This document shows positions 27,099-34,377 of a DNA stretch of 64,000 nt, piece by piece. The position numbers and the translations under genes were made by a program. The stretch lies in assembly GCF_017873135.1 (NCBI RefSeq), contig NZ_JAGGJV010000010.1, forward strand, positions 214,289-278,288, written 5' to 3'. The notes under the pieces were generated by a model. It was not told the DNA's origin. It saw only the letters and a program-made list of their open reading frames with translations, and ran no database searches. This DNA comes from Rhizobium herbae (GTDB taxonomy: Bacteria; Pseudomonadota; Alphaproteobacteria; Rhizobiales; Rhizobiaceae). Numbering within the stretch: the first letter of the stretch is position 1; each line of letters starts with the position of its first letter.

Positions 27099-27118
27099 TT
27101 ATTATATTTTGATAATTA
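27099..27118 (-). promoter_or_regulatory. IclR-type operator, copy 2
   Basis: TTATTATATTTTGATAATTA matches the site at 31454-31473 at 17 of 20 positions, including an unbroken TATTTTGATAAT. It lies just downstream of the IclR gene and upstream (leftward) of the aldehyde dehydrogenase unit. The near-identity of two AT-rich dyads in GC-rich DNA is the evidence. Confidence 0.6.
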
Positions 27119-27155
27119 CGGCGTCAGAAACTTTACAAATATCGGAAATCGAGAA

Positions 27156-27908
27156 TCATTCCGCACACAGAGAACTCGATGGCCTCAACTTCGCAGCGAG
27201 CATGTCAGCGGCGGGCATGAGGGTCATGACGAGACGCCGTTCCACAGCCTCGCTGCAGTCCTCCTGTCTCACGATGAGGCTCATGCTCGCGTTAATCGCA
27301 GCTTCCGGGCAGGATAACGGCACGGAGATGCCGACGAGGCCCCTGTCGACCTCACCCCGCGTGATCACATAGCCACGCCTGCGGATGCCGCCGAGCTCCG
27401 CCGTCACGTCATCTAAAGGCGCACCGGCCTCTGCCACACTTTTGAGGAGCTTGCTGAGCCTGGCACGCGGCAGCTGCGCCAGAATGGTTTTTGACGTCGC
27501 GCCACGCGTCAGCGGCATCGGGCGACCGCGTTCGTAACTTGTTGCGATATCGGCGTCGGCGGCACGTCTGTCGGCGACGCAGATCACCTGGTCGCGATAG
27601 AGCCGCGCCAGCACGGCCACGCAGGGTATCGGCGAAGCATGGACGACATCACGAAGCACAGGCTCGCCTTCCCGGATCAGCGGATCGGAGATGCGCAGGC
27701 GCCGGTCGAATTCGATGAATGCGGCGCCGAGCCTGTAGTGCGCCTCGATCGACGGATCGAGAAAGCCCTGCCCCACCAATTCGCGGACCGTCCGATAGAC
27801 TGTGCTTGCAGGAACTTCTGTGGCATCGGCGATCTGCTGGATGGTCCAGTCGGTCTTGTGCTGATCGAAAAGTCTCAAAATATCGACAAATCGATCAAGC
27901 CCTGCCAT
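27156..27908 (-). CDS. IclR-family transcriptional regulator
   Basis: 250 residues, with GAGGAAA before the start. The N-terminal winged helix (LDRFVDILRLFDQHKTDWTI, then ADATEVPASTVYRTVRELV, residues 4-45) and the C-terminal effector domain (PCVAVLARLYRDQVICVADR; RRRGYVITRGEVDRGLVGISVP) are complete. IclR proteins of this type often control aromatic-acid pathways with an aromatic ligand. The gene follows the dioxygenase/FAH/hydroxylase genes leftward after a 118-base gap. Two nearly identical dyads in front of the flanking catabolic units suggest that it controls both. Confidence 0.92.
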   Translation of the reverse strand: MAGLDRFVDILRLFDQHKTDWTIQQIADATEVPASTVYRTVRELVGQGFLDPSIEAHYRLGAAFIEFDRRLRISDPLIREGEPVLRDVVHASPIPCVAVLARLYRDQVICVADRRAADADIATSYERGRPMPLTRGATSKTILAQLPRARLSKLLKSVAEAGAPLDDVTAELGGIRRRGYVITRGEVDRGLVGISVPLSCPEAAINASMSLIVRQEDCSEAVERRLVMTLMPAADMLAAKLRPSSSLCAE

Positions 27909-28026
27909 CGAATTTCCTCAAAAGACCGGTGTTCGCGCCGGGTTACGCACACCTAATTGCCATTCAGGATCGCGGCGTGTCAATGCGAATACCCGCCAGC
28001 CTTGCGGATCTGCTGCTGGACGCTTA

Positions 28027-29667
28027 TCAAAGGGCGACAACGAGAGAGACTGCGGAAGGAGCGCTTGCAGGGCCAGCGCCCAGAGCGGCCACCTTTTCAC
28101 GAAGACTGTCGACCGAGGCGACAGGAACAGCCGCGGCGATATAGCGATCACGCCGCAGAAGCAGCGCGTGTCCGAGATAGCTCTTCATCTGCGGCACGCT
28201 GAAGAGCCGGCTCACATCTCGATAGACGGAAAAGCTACCGTCGACCGGGTTGATCCATTCCGGTGTCAGGCCGACCACTTCCGCACCGGCCTTCTGGAGG
28301 AGAAGCACCGAATCTGCACTCACTGTACGATCCGGAAACTCGTCGAACACCAGAACAACCGGCTTGTCAGGCAAGACCTGGTCCAGCAACCGCCGGCGCA
28401 GATACGTATCCTCCACCGTCGGTTGCGGCACCAGGCGACCGACCATGGTGGATTTTTCGGGCCGGCCATCGCCCCACATCAGACCGGCCCGGAAACGTGG
28501 CTTTGGCTTGTAACGCATTTGCGCGAAGTAATCCCGCGCAGGGGGATAGGTCCCAAGCACGCGAAATGCCGCACGCGTCACGAACGCCTTGAGGGCATTG
28601 TCAGGCATCATGACCCGGCCCATCCTGAGCGCGAGCGTGATCATCTCCCAGGCATGCGGTTTGCGCTCGATCTCGTAACTGTCGAGAACGTTGCCAGGAA
28701 CAGTTCCACGAACGGCTTCGGCCAGCTTCCAGCCAAGATTGTGTGCGTCGCGCAGGCCGCTGTTCATACCCTGCCCGGCAAAGGGCGGAGAAAGATGCGC
28801 CGCGTCGCCGGCCAGGAAGACATTGTTCTCACGCCAGCGCGTGGCCACCCGCGCATGGAACGTATAGACCCGGACGCGACGGAAGTTACAGTCCCGGTCC
28901 GGGCCGACCTGGGCGAGAAGATTGCGGACGAAAGCCTCGTCTGTCGCCGTTTTCTCGTCCTCGCCGGCATGCAGCATGAATTCGTAGCGGCGGATATTGT
29001 GCGGCCCCGGCAGTGAAATGCAGGGGCGGGCCGGGTCGCAATAGACTTCCGTGTGGCGAAAGCGGTTTTCGGTACGCACGAGGTCGACGATGAGCCAGCG
29101 CTCGGCGAAGGTGGATCCTGCGAGTTCTATGCCAAGCTTGGCGCGCGTGGGTGATCGGCCGCCGTCACATGCCACCATGTAGCGCGCCGCTATTCTGCGC
29201 ATTGCGCCGTCGGCGCCGGAGATTTCCAGGCAGACGCCATCGCCGTCCTGTGAAAAGGACTGCATCTCCCAGCCGAACATTTGCGTTACGTGAGGGTAAC
29301 GGTTCACGCCGGCGCGCAGCAAAGCCTCGAGTTCCGGCTGTTGAAAGGCGTTGCGCTTGTCAAACCCGTAGTCGCGCGACGTCGGCTCCACGGTCAGGAA
29401 AAGCTTTTGGCGCGGCGAGAGATAGCGCGAGCCATAACCCCGCGCGACGATTCCCTCCACCGCGTCGGCAAGACCGATCGCTTGCATGGTGCGCATGGAT
29501 TCGTCATCGATCGAGACCGCCCGGGGTTCCTCGACCGTCGTCAGGTTTCGTTCGATCAGGATCGTCGATACACCCATGCCCCCGAGCAGATTGGCAAGGG
29601 TCAGGCCGGTAGGGCCGGCCCCGACGATGGCGATGTCAGCCCTTGCGGCAGGCTTGGTAACGGTCAT
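28027..29667 (-). CDS. FAD-dependent aromatic hydroxylase (MhpA/PheA-like group A monooxygenase)
   Basis: 546 residues from the ATG at 29667 (GAGGAGG five bases upstream). It has the FAD dinucleotide motif IVGAGPTGLTLANLLGGMG, the middle DG motif (VACDGGRSPTRAKLGIE), and the second FAD motif (FLAGDAAHLSPPFAGQGMNS, about residues 290-310). The C-terminal thioredoxin-like domain of phenol-hydroxylase relatives is present (LLQKAGAEVVGLTPEWINP). Length and motifs match 3-(3-hydroxyphenyl)propionate hydroxylases, which add an OH ortho to a phenol to make a catechol. The extradiol dioxygenase and FAH-family genes upstream would act on that product. The exact substrate is unknown. Confidence 0.9.
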   Translation of the reverse strand: MTVTKPAARADIAIVGAGPTGLTLANLLGGMGVSTILIERNLTTVEEPRAVSIDDESMRTMQAIGLADAVEGIVARGYGSRYLSPRQKLFLTVEPTSRDYGFDKRNAFQQPELEALLRAGVNRYPHVTQMFGWEMQSFSQDGDGVCLEISGADGAMRRIAARYMVACDGGRSPTRAKLGIELAGSTFAERWLIVDLVRTENRFRHTEVYCDPARPCISLPGPHNIRRYEFMLHAGEDEKTATDEAFVRNLLAQVGPDRDCNFRRVRVYTFHARVATRWRENNVFLAGDAAHLSPPFAGQGMNSGLRDAHNLGWKLAEAVRGTVPGNVLDSYEIERKPHAWEMITLALRMGRVMMPDNALKAFVTRAAFRVLGTYPPARDYFAQMRYKPKPRFRAGLMWGDGRPEKSTMVGRLVPQPTVEDTYLRRRLLDQVLPDKPVVLVFDEFPDRTVSADSVLLLQKAGAEVVGLTPEWINPVDGSFSVYRDVSRLFSVPQMKSYLGHALLLRRDRYIAAAVPVASVDSLREKVAALGAGPASAPSAVSLVVAL

Positions 29668-29704
29668 AGGCTCCTCCTCATAGCTTTCATTACCGGCGCA
29701 ATGA

Positions 29705-30556
29705 CTAGCTCTCCGTTGCAATCGGATTGATGAGCAGGCCGACCCCTGGAATATCCACCTCGAACACGTCGCCCGGTTTCATGAACAAAGGCGGATCGCG
29801 CCGGTCGCCGACACCACCTGGCGTACCGGTGAGGATCACGTCCCCAGACTGAAGAGGCGTGAAGGACGAGCAGTAGGAAATGAGCGTCGCGATCGGGAAA
29901 ATCAGGTCCGCGAGGGTCGCGTCCTGCATGACCTCGCCGTTCAGCCGCCCGCTGATGCGCAGACTGCGATAATCTCCGACCTCGTCAGGTGTCACAAGCT
30001 GCGGTCCGAAGGCTCCCGTCGAGGGAAAATTCTTGCCCGGCGTGAACTGGAAGGTATGACGCTGCCAGTCCCGCACGGTGGCATCATTGTAGCAGGCATA
30101 GCCGACAATATGGTCAAGCGCCGTCTCCTGTGAAATATAGCGCCCGCCCCGGCCGATCACCACCGCAAGTTCGGCTTCAAAATCGAGATGGTCCGATACC
30201 CGCGGCTTGAGGATCGCCTGGCGATGGGCAATCTGGCTATCGGCGAACCGCGTGAAGATCGTTGGATATTTGGCGTCCGGACGCTTGGTCTCGGCGCGGT
30301 GGCTCTCGTAGTTGAGGCCAACGCAGAGAATTTTCCCGGGATCGGGAATGACCGGCAGCAGCGCCACATCCGCATCGGTAAACTCGGCGCTACGTCCGGA
30401 GATATACTCCCGAGCCACCGGCAGAAGCCCGGCGGCGATTGCCTGTTTCAGACTGGTTGCGCCGGGCGCGAGCCGTTCCGTGAGATCAATGATCCCCTCC
30501 CCGACCTTCGCCCCGAATCCGGGGCGGCCGAGACGCGTATAGCTTACAAATTGCAT
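29705..30556 (-). CDS. Fumarylacetoacetate hydrolase (FAH) family enzyme 1
   Basis: 283 residues. The FAH fold is shown by PGKILCVGLNYESHRAET, the metal-binding acid in DFEAELAVVIGRGGR, YACYNDATVRDWQ, the FTPGKNFPSTGAFGP segment and the end motif LTGTPGGVGDRRDPPLFMKPGD. Members are hydrolases, decarboxylases, isomerases or hydratases of oxo-dienoic acids after ring cleavage. It lies 27 bases after the extradiol dioxygenase stop and 37 bases before the hydroxylase start, in one leftward unit, so it probably processes the meta-cleavage product. A second FAH enzyme is encoded at 40130. Confidence 0.88.
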   Translation of the reverse strand: MQFVSYTRLGRPGFGAKVGEGIIDLTERLAPGATSLKQAIAAGLLPVAREYISGRSAEFTDADVALLPVIPDPGKILCVGLNYESHRAETKRPDAKYPTIFTRFADSQIAHRQAILKPRVSDHLDFEAELAVVIGRGGRYISQETALDHIVGYACYNDATVRDWQRHTFQFTPGKNFPSTGAFGPQLVTPDEVGDYRSLRISGRLNGEVMQDATLADLIFPIATLISYCSSFTPLQSGDVILTGTPGGVGDRRDPPLFMKPGDVFEVDIPGVGLLINPIATES

Positions 30557-30583
30557 GGTTCCATTCCTCTTATTGCGGCCGGG

Positions 30584-31420
30584 TCACGAGCGCAGGATCG
30601 CCTTGCCCCACAGGTTCAGCGTACGCGGCTCATGCAGCCACTCCTTGACCGGGCGGTCGTGGATGACCTCGAGCTCGGCAGAAATCTCGATCCAGTTCTT
30701 GTCGGGATCTTCGATGAAGATGAAGAGGTTGTTGCCAGGCCCGTGGCGACCAGGACCCCACATCAGCGGAATGTTGCGTTCCGCAACGTGGTCGCACCAG
30801 TCCCTGATAGTGTCCCATTCGCCGGCTTCGTAGGAGTGATGATCCACCCCCGTCCGGTCCGATTTGAAGCAGGCGATGGTGTGATGCTCGTGGTTGGAAC
30901 GGGTAAAGCAGGTCGCGAGTGTTCCATCCTTGTGAAGGACCCGGTCCGAAAGCGCAAAGCCCAGCTTGCCATGATAGAAGTCGCTGAATGCTTCGACATC
31001 GAGCGACGCAAAAGTCAGGTGCTGGGTGGGGCCGCAAATGCCTTTGAATCCCGCCTTCTGCGGCTTTGCCAGACCGAAGGCGATCAGGTGGCCGTCCGGA
31101 TCGCGCACGGCGAAAGCACCGTCTTCAAAGAAGGCCGACGGTGAAGCCAGGATGTCCAGCCCCTCCGCTTCGGCACGGGCCTTCAGCTCGGCAACCCCCT
31201 CCGCATCCCTGCAGGCAAGGCCGGCATAGGCGAGCTTCCGGCTTTCCCCTGCCCGCACGACATAGCGGCGTTGCGGCCCTTCGCAGATCCACTCGTTATC
31301 CGTTTTCGTCAATTCCATGTCCATTGCATCGGCGTAGAATTGGGCCAAGCGCTCGGGATCGGCGCTCTCGAAGGCTACATGATGCAGATAAGCGCCTGCG
31401 CGCACCGCTGTAAGGGTCAT
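30584..31420 (-). CDS. Extradiol (catechol 2,3-dioxygenase-type) VOC-family dioxygenase 1
   Basis: 278 residues from the ATG at 31420, preceded by GGGAGGA. Two glyoxalase-fold repeats are present: the N-terminal one (AYLHHVAFESADPERLAQFY) and the catalytic C-terminal one with metal ligands His in TQHLTFASLD (about 145), His in GVDHHSYEAGEW (about 205) and Glu in WIEISAELEVI (about 255). It would open a catechol ring next to the diol. First gene of the leftward unit with the FAH and FAD-hydroxylase genes, directly downstream of an IclR-type operator. Resembles but is distinct from the dioxygenase at 38274. Confidence 0.88.
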   Translation of the reverse strand: MTLTAVRAGAYLHHVAFESADPERLAQFYADAMDMELTKTDNEWICEGPQRRYVVRAGESRKLAYAGLACRDAEGVAELKARAEAEGLDILASPSAFFEDGAFAVRDPDGHLIAFGLAKPQKAGFKGICGPTQHLTFASLDVEAFSDFYHGKLGFALSDRVLHKDGTLATCFTRSNHEHHTIACFKSDRTGVDHHSYEAGEWDTIRDWCDHVAERNIPLMWGPGRHGPGNNLFIFIEDPDKNWIEISAELEVIHDRPVKEWLHEPRTLNLWGKAILRS

Positions 31421-31453
31421 TCTGATCCTCCCTGATTTCAATACTCCATTTAA

Positions 31454-31473
31454 TTATCATATTTTGATAATCT
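31454..31473 (-). promoter_or_regulatory. IclR-type operator, copy 1
   Basis: TTATCATATTTTGATAATCT contains the perfect dyad TTATCA-N5-TGATAA. It lies 34 bases upstream of the dioxygenase start, a position suited to control of that promoter. It matches 17 of 20 positions of the site at 27099-27118. Confidence 0.62.
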
Positions 31474-31786
31474 GACAACATAGATTGTCGCTAAATAGCA
31501 ATTTTTTGTAAAATATCCCATGTCAGCATTGCCCTCATGCAATTTTGACATATGGTGATGCCTCGACAGCCGAGAGCCGCTCATCGCCTGCGGATACCGT
31601 CCGGGCGCACAGTGGACCGCTTTGCGGCGGCAAAACATGCAGGGCTTATTTCACGGGGGTGCGCTGTCTGCGGCCAGCCCCGGCAACCGACTGAACCCGC
31701 TAGGGTTGCGCGCACCAACGCCGGTCCCCGGATAATGGAGAACTGACGCATCCGAGAGTGGATCGGAATACCGCTGCTTTAAAGGT
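31474..31786. other. Intergenic region between dioxygenase unit and MarR gene
   Basis: About 310 bases. The part to 31530 is AT-rich and probably carries the promoter of the leftward dioxygenase unit. The rest, up to the MarR stop, contains no frame with a ribosome site or recognisable product. Confidence 0.5.
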
Positions 31787-32284
31787 TCAGAAGACGCTTA
31801 TGAGCTTGGTCAAGAGACGGTTCAAACGGTCTCGCTCAGATGCAGAGAGCGTCCGAACGCCTTTCAGGAAGCGCGATGATCGAGCGACCTGTTCACGGGT
31901 TTCAAGCAATAGGCTTTCACCACTCTCGGTCATCTGCACGAATATCGTGCGCTTGTCCGAACTTGAAGGAACACGCACGACAAAACCCTTCTGCTCCAAC
32001 CTCGTAATTCGGCCTGTGATGGCGCCCGTGGTGACCATGCAAAGCTCGGCGAGATCACTGGGCCGCAACCGATGGGGCGCTGGCTGGTAGCGAAGATGAT
32101 TGAGCACGTCGATTTCGCCTATGCCGATATCGAAGGACACGAGCGTCTCATGGAGAGATTCCTGATCCAGCATGTGGAGGTGGCGCAGGCGCATGGCGAT
32201 CGCAATAGGCGCGCTGTCCTCGCCGGGGAAATCGACCTCCCACTGGCTGATAAGATCGGAAAATATGCCTTCGGTCTGCGCCAT
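31787..32284 (-). CDS. MarR-family transcriptional regulator
   Basis: 165 residues. The winged helix is clear: LNHLRYQPAPHRLRPSDLAE, the recognition helix LCMVTTGAITGRITRLEQKG and the wing VVRVPSSSDKRTIFVQMTESG (about residues 60-125). MarR proteins are dimers that usually release DNA on binding an aromatic compound. It is divergent from the nine-gene catabolic operon starting at 32468. Between them two near-identical 16-bp sites lie in opposite orientation, one 15 bases from its own ATG, so autoregulation together with operon control is likely. Confidence 0.93.
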   Translation of the reverse strand: MAQTEGIFSDLISQWEVDFPGEDSAPIAIAMRLRHLHMLDQESLHETLVSFDIGIGEIDVLNHLRYQPAPHRLRPSDLAELCMVTTGAITGRITRLEQKGFVVRVPSSSDKRTIFVQMTESGESLLLETREQVARSSRFLKGVRTLSASERDRLNRLLTKLISVF

Positions 32285-32299
32285 CGGTGTTTCACATCT

Positions 32300-32315
32300 A
32301 ACTTAGAGCTAAAAG
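32300..32315 (-). promoter_or_regulatory. MarR operator candidate, regulator side
   Basis: The complement reads CTTTTAGCTCTAAGTT and matches the site at 32423-32438 (CTTTTAGTGCTAAGAT) at 13 of 16 positions. It lies 15 bases upstream of the MarR start codon. Confidence 0.55.
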
Positions 32316-32422
32316 GAAAATGGAGAGGAAATCCTCTTCCTCTACATAAAGTTCTGATTCCATTCGCGCAATCGCCTTCGCACAAAAATCGCTCGAAGGC
32401 AGAAGCAGGATTGACCAAAAAT

Positions 32423-32438
32423 CTTTTAGTGCTAAGAT
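32423..32438 (+). promoter_or_regulatory. MarR operator candidate, operon side
   Basis: CTTTTAGTGCTAAGAT lies 29 bases upstream of the flavin-reductase ATG, and a further half-like TCTAAG follows at 32442-32447. It is the inverted counterpart of the site next to the MarR start, as expected for a divergently transcribed, repressor-controlled pair. Confidence 0.55.
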
Positions 32439-32467
32439 ACCTCTAAGCTATTTGAGGAGAGTTTACG

Positions 32468-33016
32468 ATGATGGGGAGCGTGGCGGCACAGCACTTTGCT
32501 GCGAAGAAAAACGGGCCTGAGACATGTCCCGATGTCGAGGATCTGCGGAGCGCCTTCGGCCGACTTCCATCCGGCGTGGTCGTGGTTACCAGTACGAGCC
32601 CTTGTGGCGAGTTTGCCGGAGCGACGGTCAGCAGTTTCACGTCCCTGTCTTTCAAGCCTCCGCTGGTGGTCTTCGGCCTGGCGCAACGCTCGACAACGCT
32701 TTCAGCCATCCTCAGCCACGGGCATTTCGCTGTCCACGTGGTTGCGGAACCGCAACAGGATTTGGCGATGCGCTTCGCCTCCAGCGGCACCGGCAAATTC
32801 AATGATGTCGATTTCAGGCTGTCCCCGTTCGGCGTGCCGCTTCTGACGCAATTCGACACTTTTCTTCAATGTTCCCTGGAGCGCGCCCAGCTGGCCGGCG
32901 ACCATCAGCTTCTCATCGGTCGCGTTCTTGAGGTGTCTCTTGCCGGACAGAACTCCAAACCGGTCGCCTGGCTTCAACGCCGCTTTCACGTCTGCGAGCG
33001 TCATTCGGCGCTCTAG
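32468..33016 (+). CDS. Flavin reductase of a two-component monooxygenase (HpaC-like)
   Basis: 182 residues, preceded by GAGGAGAG. The flavin-reductase-like split-barrel is visible: DLRSAFGRLPSGVVVVTSTS, then GATVSSFTSLSFKPPLVVFGLAQRSTT and the later DHQLLIGRVLEVSL with the family's conserved DH. It reduces FMN or FAD with NAD(P)H and passes it to an oxygenase. The oxygenase is almost certainly the next gene (47 bases downstream), a group D monooxygenase. First gene of the MarR-linked operon. Confidence 0.92.
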   Translation: MMGSVAAQHFAAKKNGPETCPDVEDLRSAFGRLPSGVVVVTSTSPCGEFAGATVSSFTSLSFKPPLVVFGLAQRSTTLSAILSHGHFAVHVVAEPQQDLAMRFASSGTGKFNDVDFRLSPFGVPLLTQFDTFLQCSLERAQLAGDHQLLIGRVLEVSLAGQNSKPVAWLQRRFHVCERHSAL

Positions 33017-33063
33017 TGCGCCGCGTTCAGCCACCAATTTCATAAAGATAAGGAAATGTCCCC

Positions 33064-34359
33064 ATGGAAATGAGCATGAAGCAATTCGAGCATCCGGCGC
33101 CGTCCGCGCTCGACTCGCCTTACAGCACGGCGGTGGGTCGCAAAATCCGCGACAAGGCCAAGGCGCTGGTGCCCTTGTTGCGAAAGAACGCGGGCGACGG
33201 AGAGAAACTCGGGGCGCTCACGGCAGAGAGCCTGAAAGCCTTGACCGATATCGGTGCATTCAAGCTGAGCTTGCCAACGGATTTCGGCGGACACGCACTT
33301 GGTGCGCGTGACGTCGTCGAGATCGTTTCCGAAATCGGCAGAGGCGACGGCGCAGCGGGCTGGATGGTTTTTGTCGCGGGCGGCTTGCGCAACGTGCTCG
33401 CGTTTCCAGAGCAAGCCGTGCAGGAAATCTTTGCCGGCAGCGAAGATTGGATTGGGCCCCTTGCGGCGGGCGCATCGGTCTTTGCCACCAAGGTCGGCTC
33501 GGCGCGCCGCGTCGATGGCGGCTGGATGGTCAGCGGCTCCTGGCATTTCGGAAGCGGTTGCAAGCACGCCCAATGGATGGTGGTCGGTGTCGAGTACGAG
33601 ACCGGACCGGGCATGGTTGGCCGCGCGATTGCGGTCTTGAAGGCAAGCCAGGTGGAAATTATCGACAACTGGCATGTCATGGGGATGAAGGCCACATCCT
33701 CCAACAGCTTGACCGTGCGCGAAGAACAGTTCGTGCCGGACCAGCGTTTCATGGATCTGGCCGAATTCCCTCTCCGCATGGATGAAACCCGCCAACGCTA
33801 CCAGGGTCTGGCAAGCAAGTTTGATGGCCGCGGGCTGATGCTGCTGACCAATCTGACCCATCTCTCCATCGTCCTGGGCATGGCTCGCGGTGCGCTGGAA
33901 ACCTATATTGACATGGCCAGGAAGCAGCAGCCCTTCAACCTGCCCTATCCCCGCGTTGCTGACATGGCCTCCACCCAGATTTGCGCAGCAAAAGCCTATG
34001 CCATGATCAAGCTGGCCGAAACGACGGTCCACAGTGCCGCGGACCTTCTCGATCGTCACGCGATTGACGGGATCGAGATATCGGCCGAGCAGGAGCAGGC
34101 GATGATGATGGAGAACGTCTACGCCGCCCATACGCTGGACAGTGCCGTCGGCACACTCCAGCTCAGCATAGGGTCGGCAACAGCAAACGAGAACAACGCC
34201 ATCCAGCGCTTCGTTCGCGACATACGAGTCGCGATGCTGCATGGCACGGTGAGGCTCGACCCCACCGCCGAAATCTTCGGGCGCCAGCTGATGGGCATTG
34301 CGCCCTTCCCGATGTTTGCCGGGGGCTTGCCTGATCGAGGGCCACCGCCAGCGGGCTGA
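33064..34359 (+). CDS. Group D flavin monooxygenase, acyl-CoA-dehydrogenase fold (HsaA-like)
   Basis: 431 residues. The acyl-CoA dehydrogenase fold is recognisable: KLSLPTDFGGHALGARDVVE, then EIGRGDGAAGWMVFVAGG, the barrel segment (GWMVSGSWHFGSGCKHAQWM) with SGSWHFGSGC typical of flavin-dependent monooxygenases such as HsaA, and a helical C-terminal domain. The acyl-CoA dehydrogenase catalytic Glu is not apparent. The flavin reductase gene directly upstream supports a two-component phenol hydroxylase making a catechol. The extradiol dioxygenase in the same operon would cut it. The precise phenol is unknown. Confidence 0.9.
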   Translation: MEMSMKQFEHPAPSALDSPYSTAVGRKIRDKAKALVPLLRKNAGDGEKLGALTAESLKALTDIGAFKLSLPTDFGGHALGARDVVEIVSEIGRGDGAAGWMVFVAGGLRNVLAFPEQAVQEIFAGSEDWIGPLAAGASVFATKVGSARRVDGGWMVSGSWHFGSGCKHAQWMVVGVEYETGPGMVGRAIAVLKASQVEIIDNWHVMGMKATSSNSLTVREEQFVPDQRFMDLAEFPLRMDETRQRYQGLASKFDGRGLMLLTNLTHLSIVLGMARGALETYIDMARKQQPFNLPYPRVADMASTQICAAKAYAMIKLAETTVHSAADLLDRHAIDGIEISAEQEQAMMMENVYAAHTLDSAVGTLQLSIGSATANENNAIQRFVRDIRVAMLHGTVRLDPTAEIFGRQLMGIAPFPMFAGGLPDRGPPPAG

Positions 34360-34377
34360 CGGAGGCGCCAGCGTGCG

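Noticed and set aside
27156..31441. Possible insertion sequence around the IclR/hydroxylase block because of the twin AT-rich repeats
   Set aside because: The two 20-bp repeats are in direct orientation, have no transposase between them, and sit at promoter positions, so operators explain them better.
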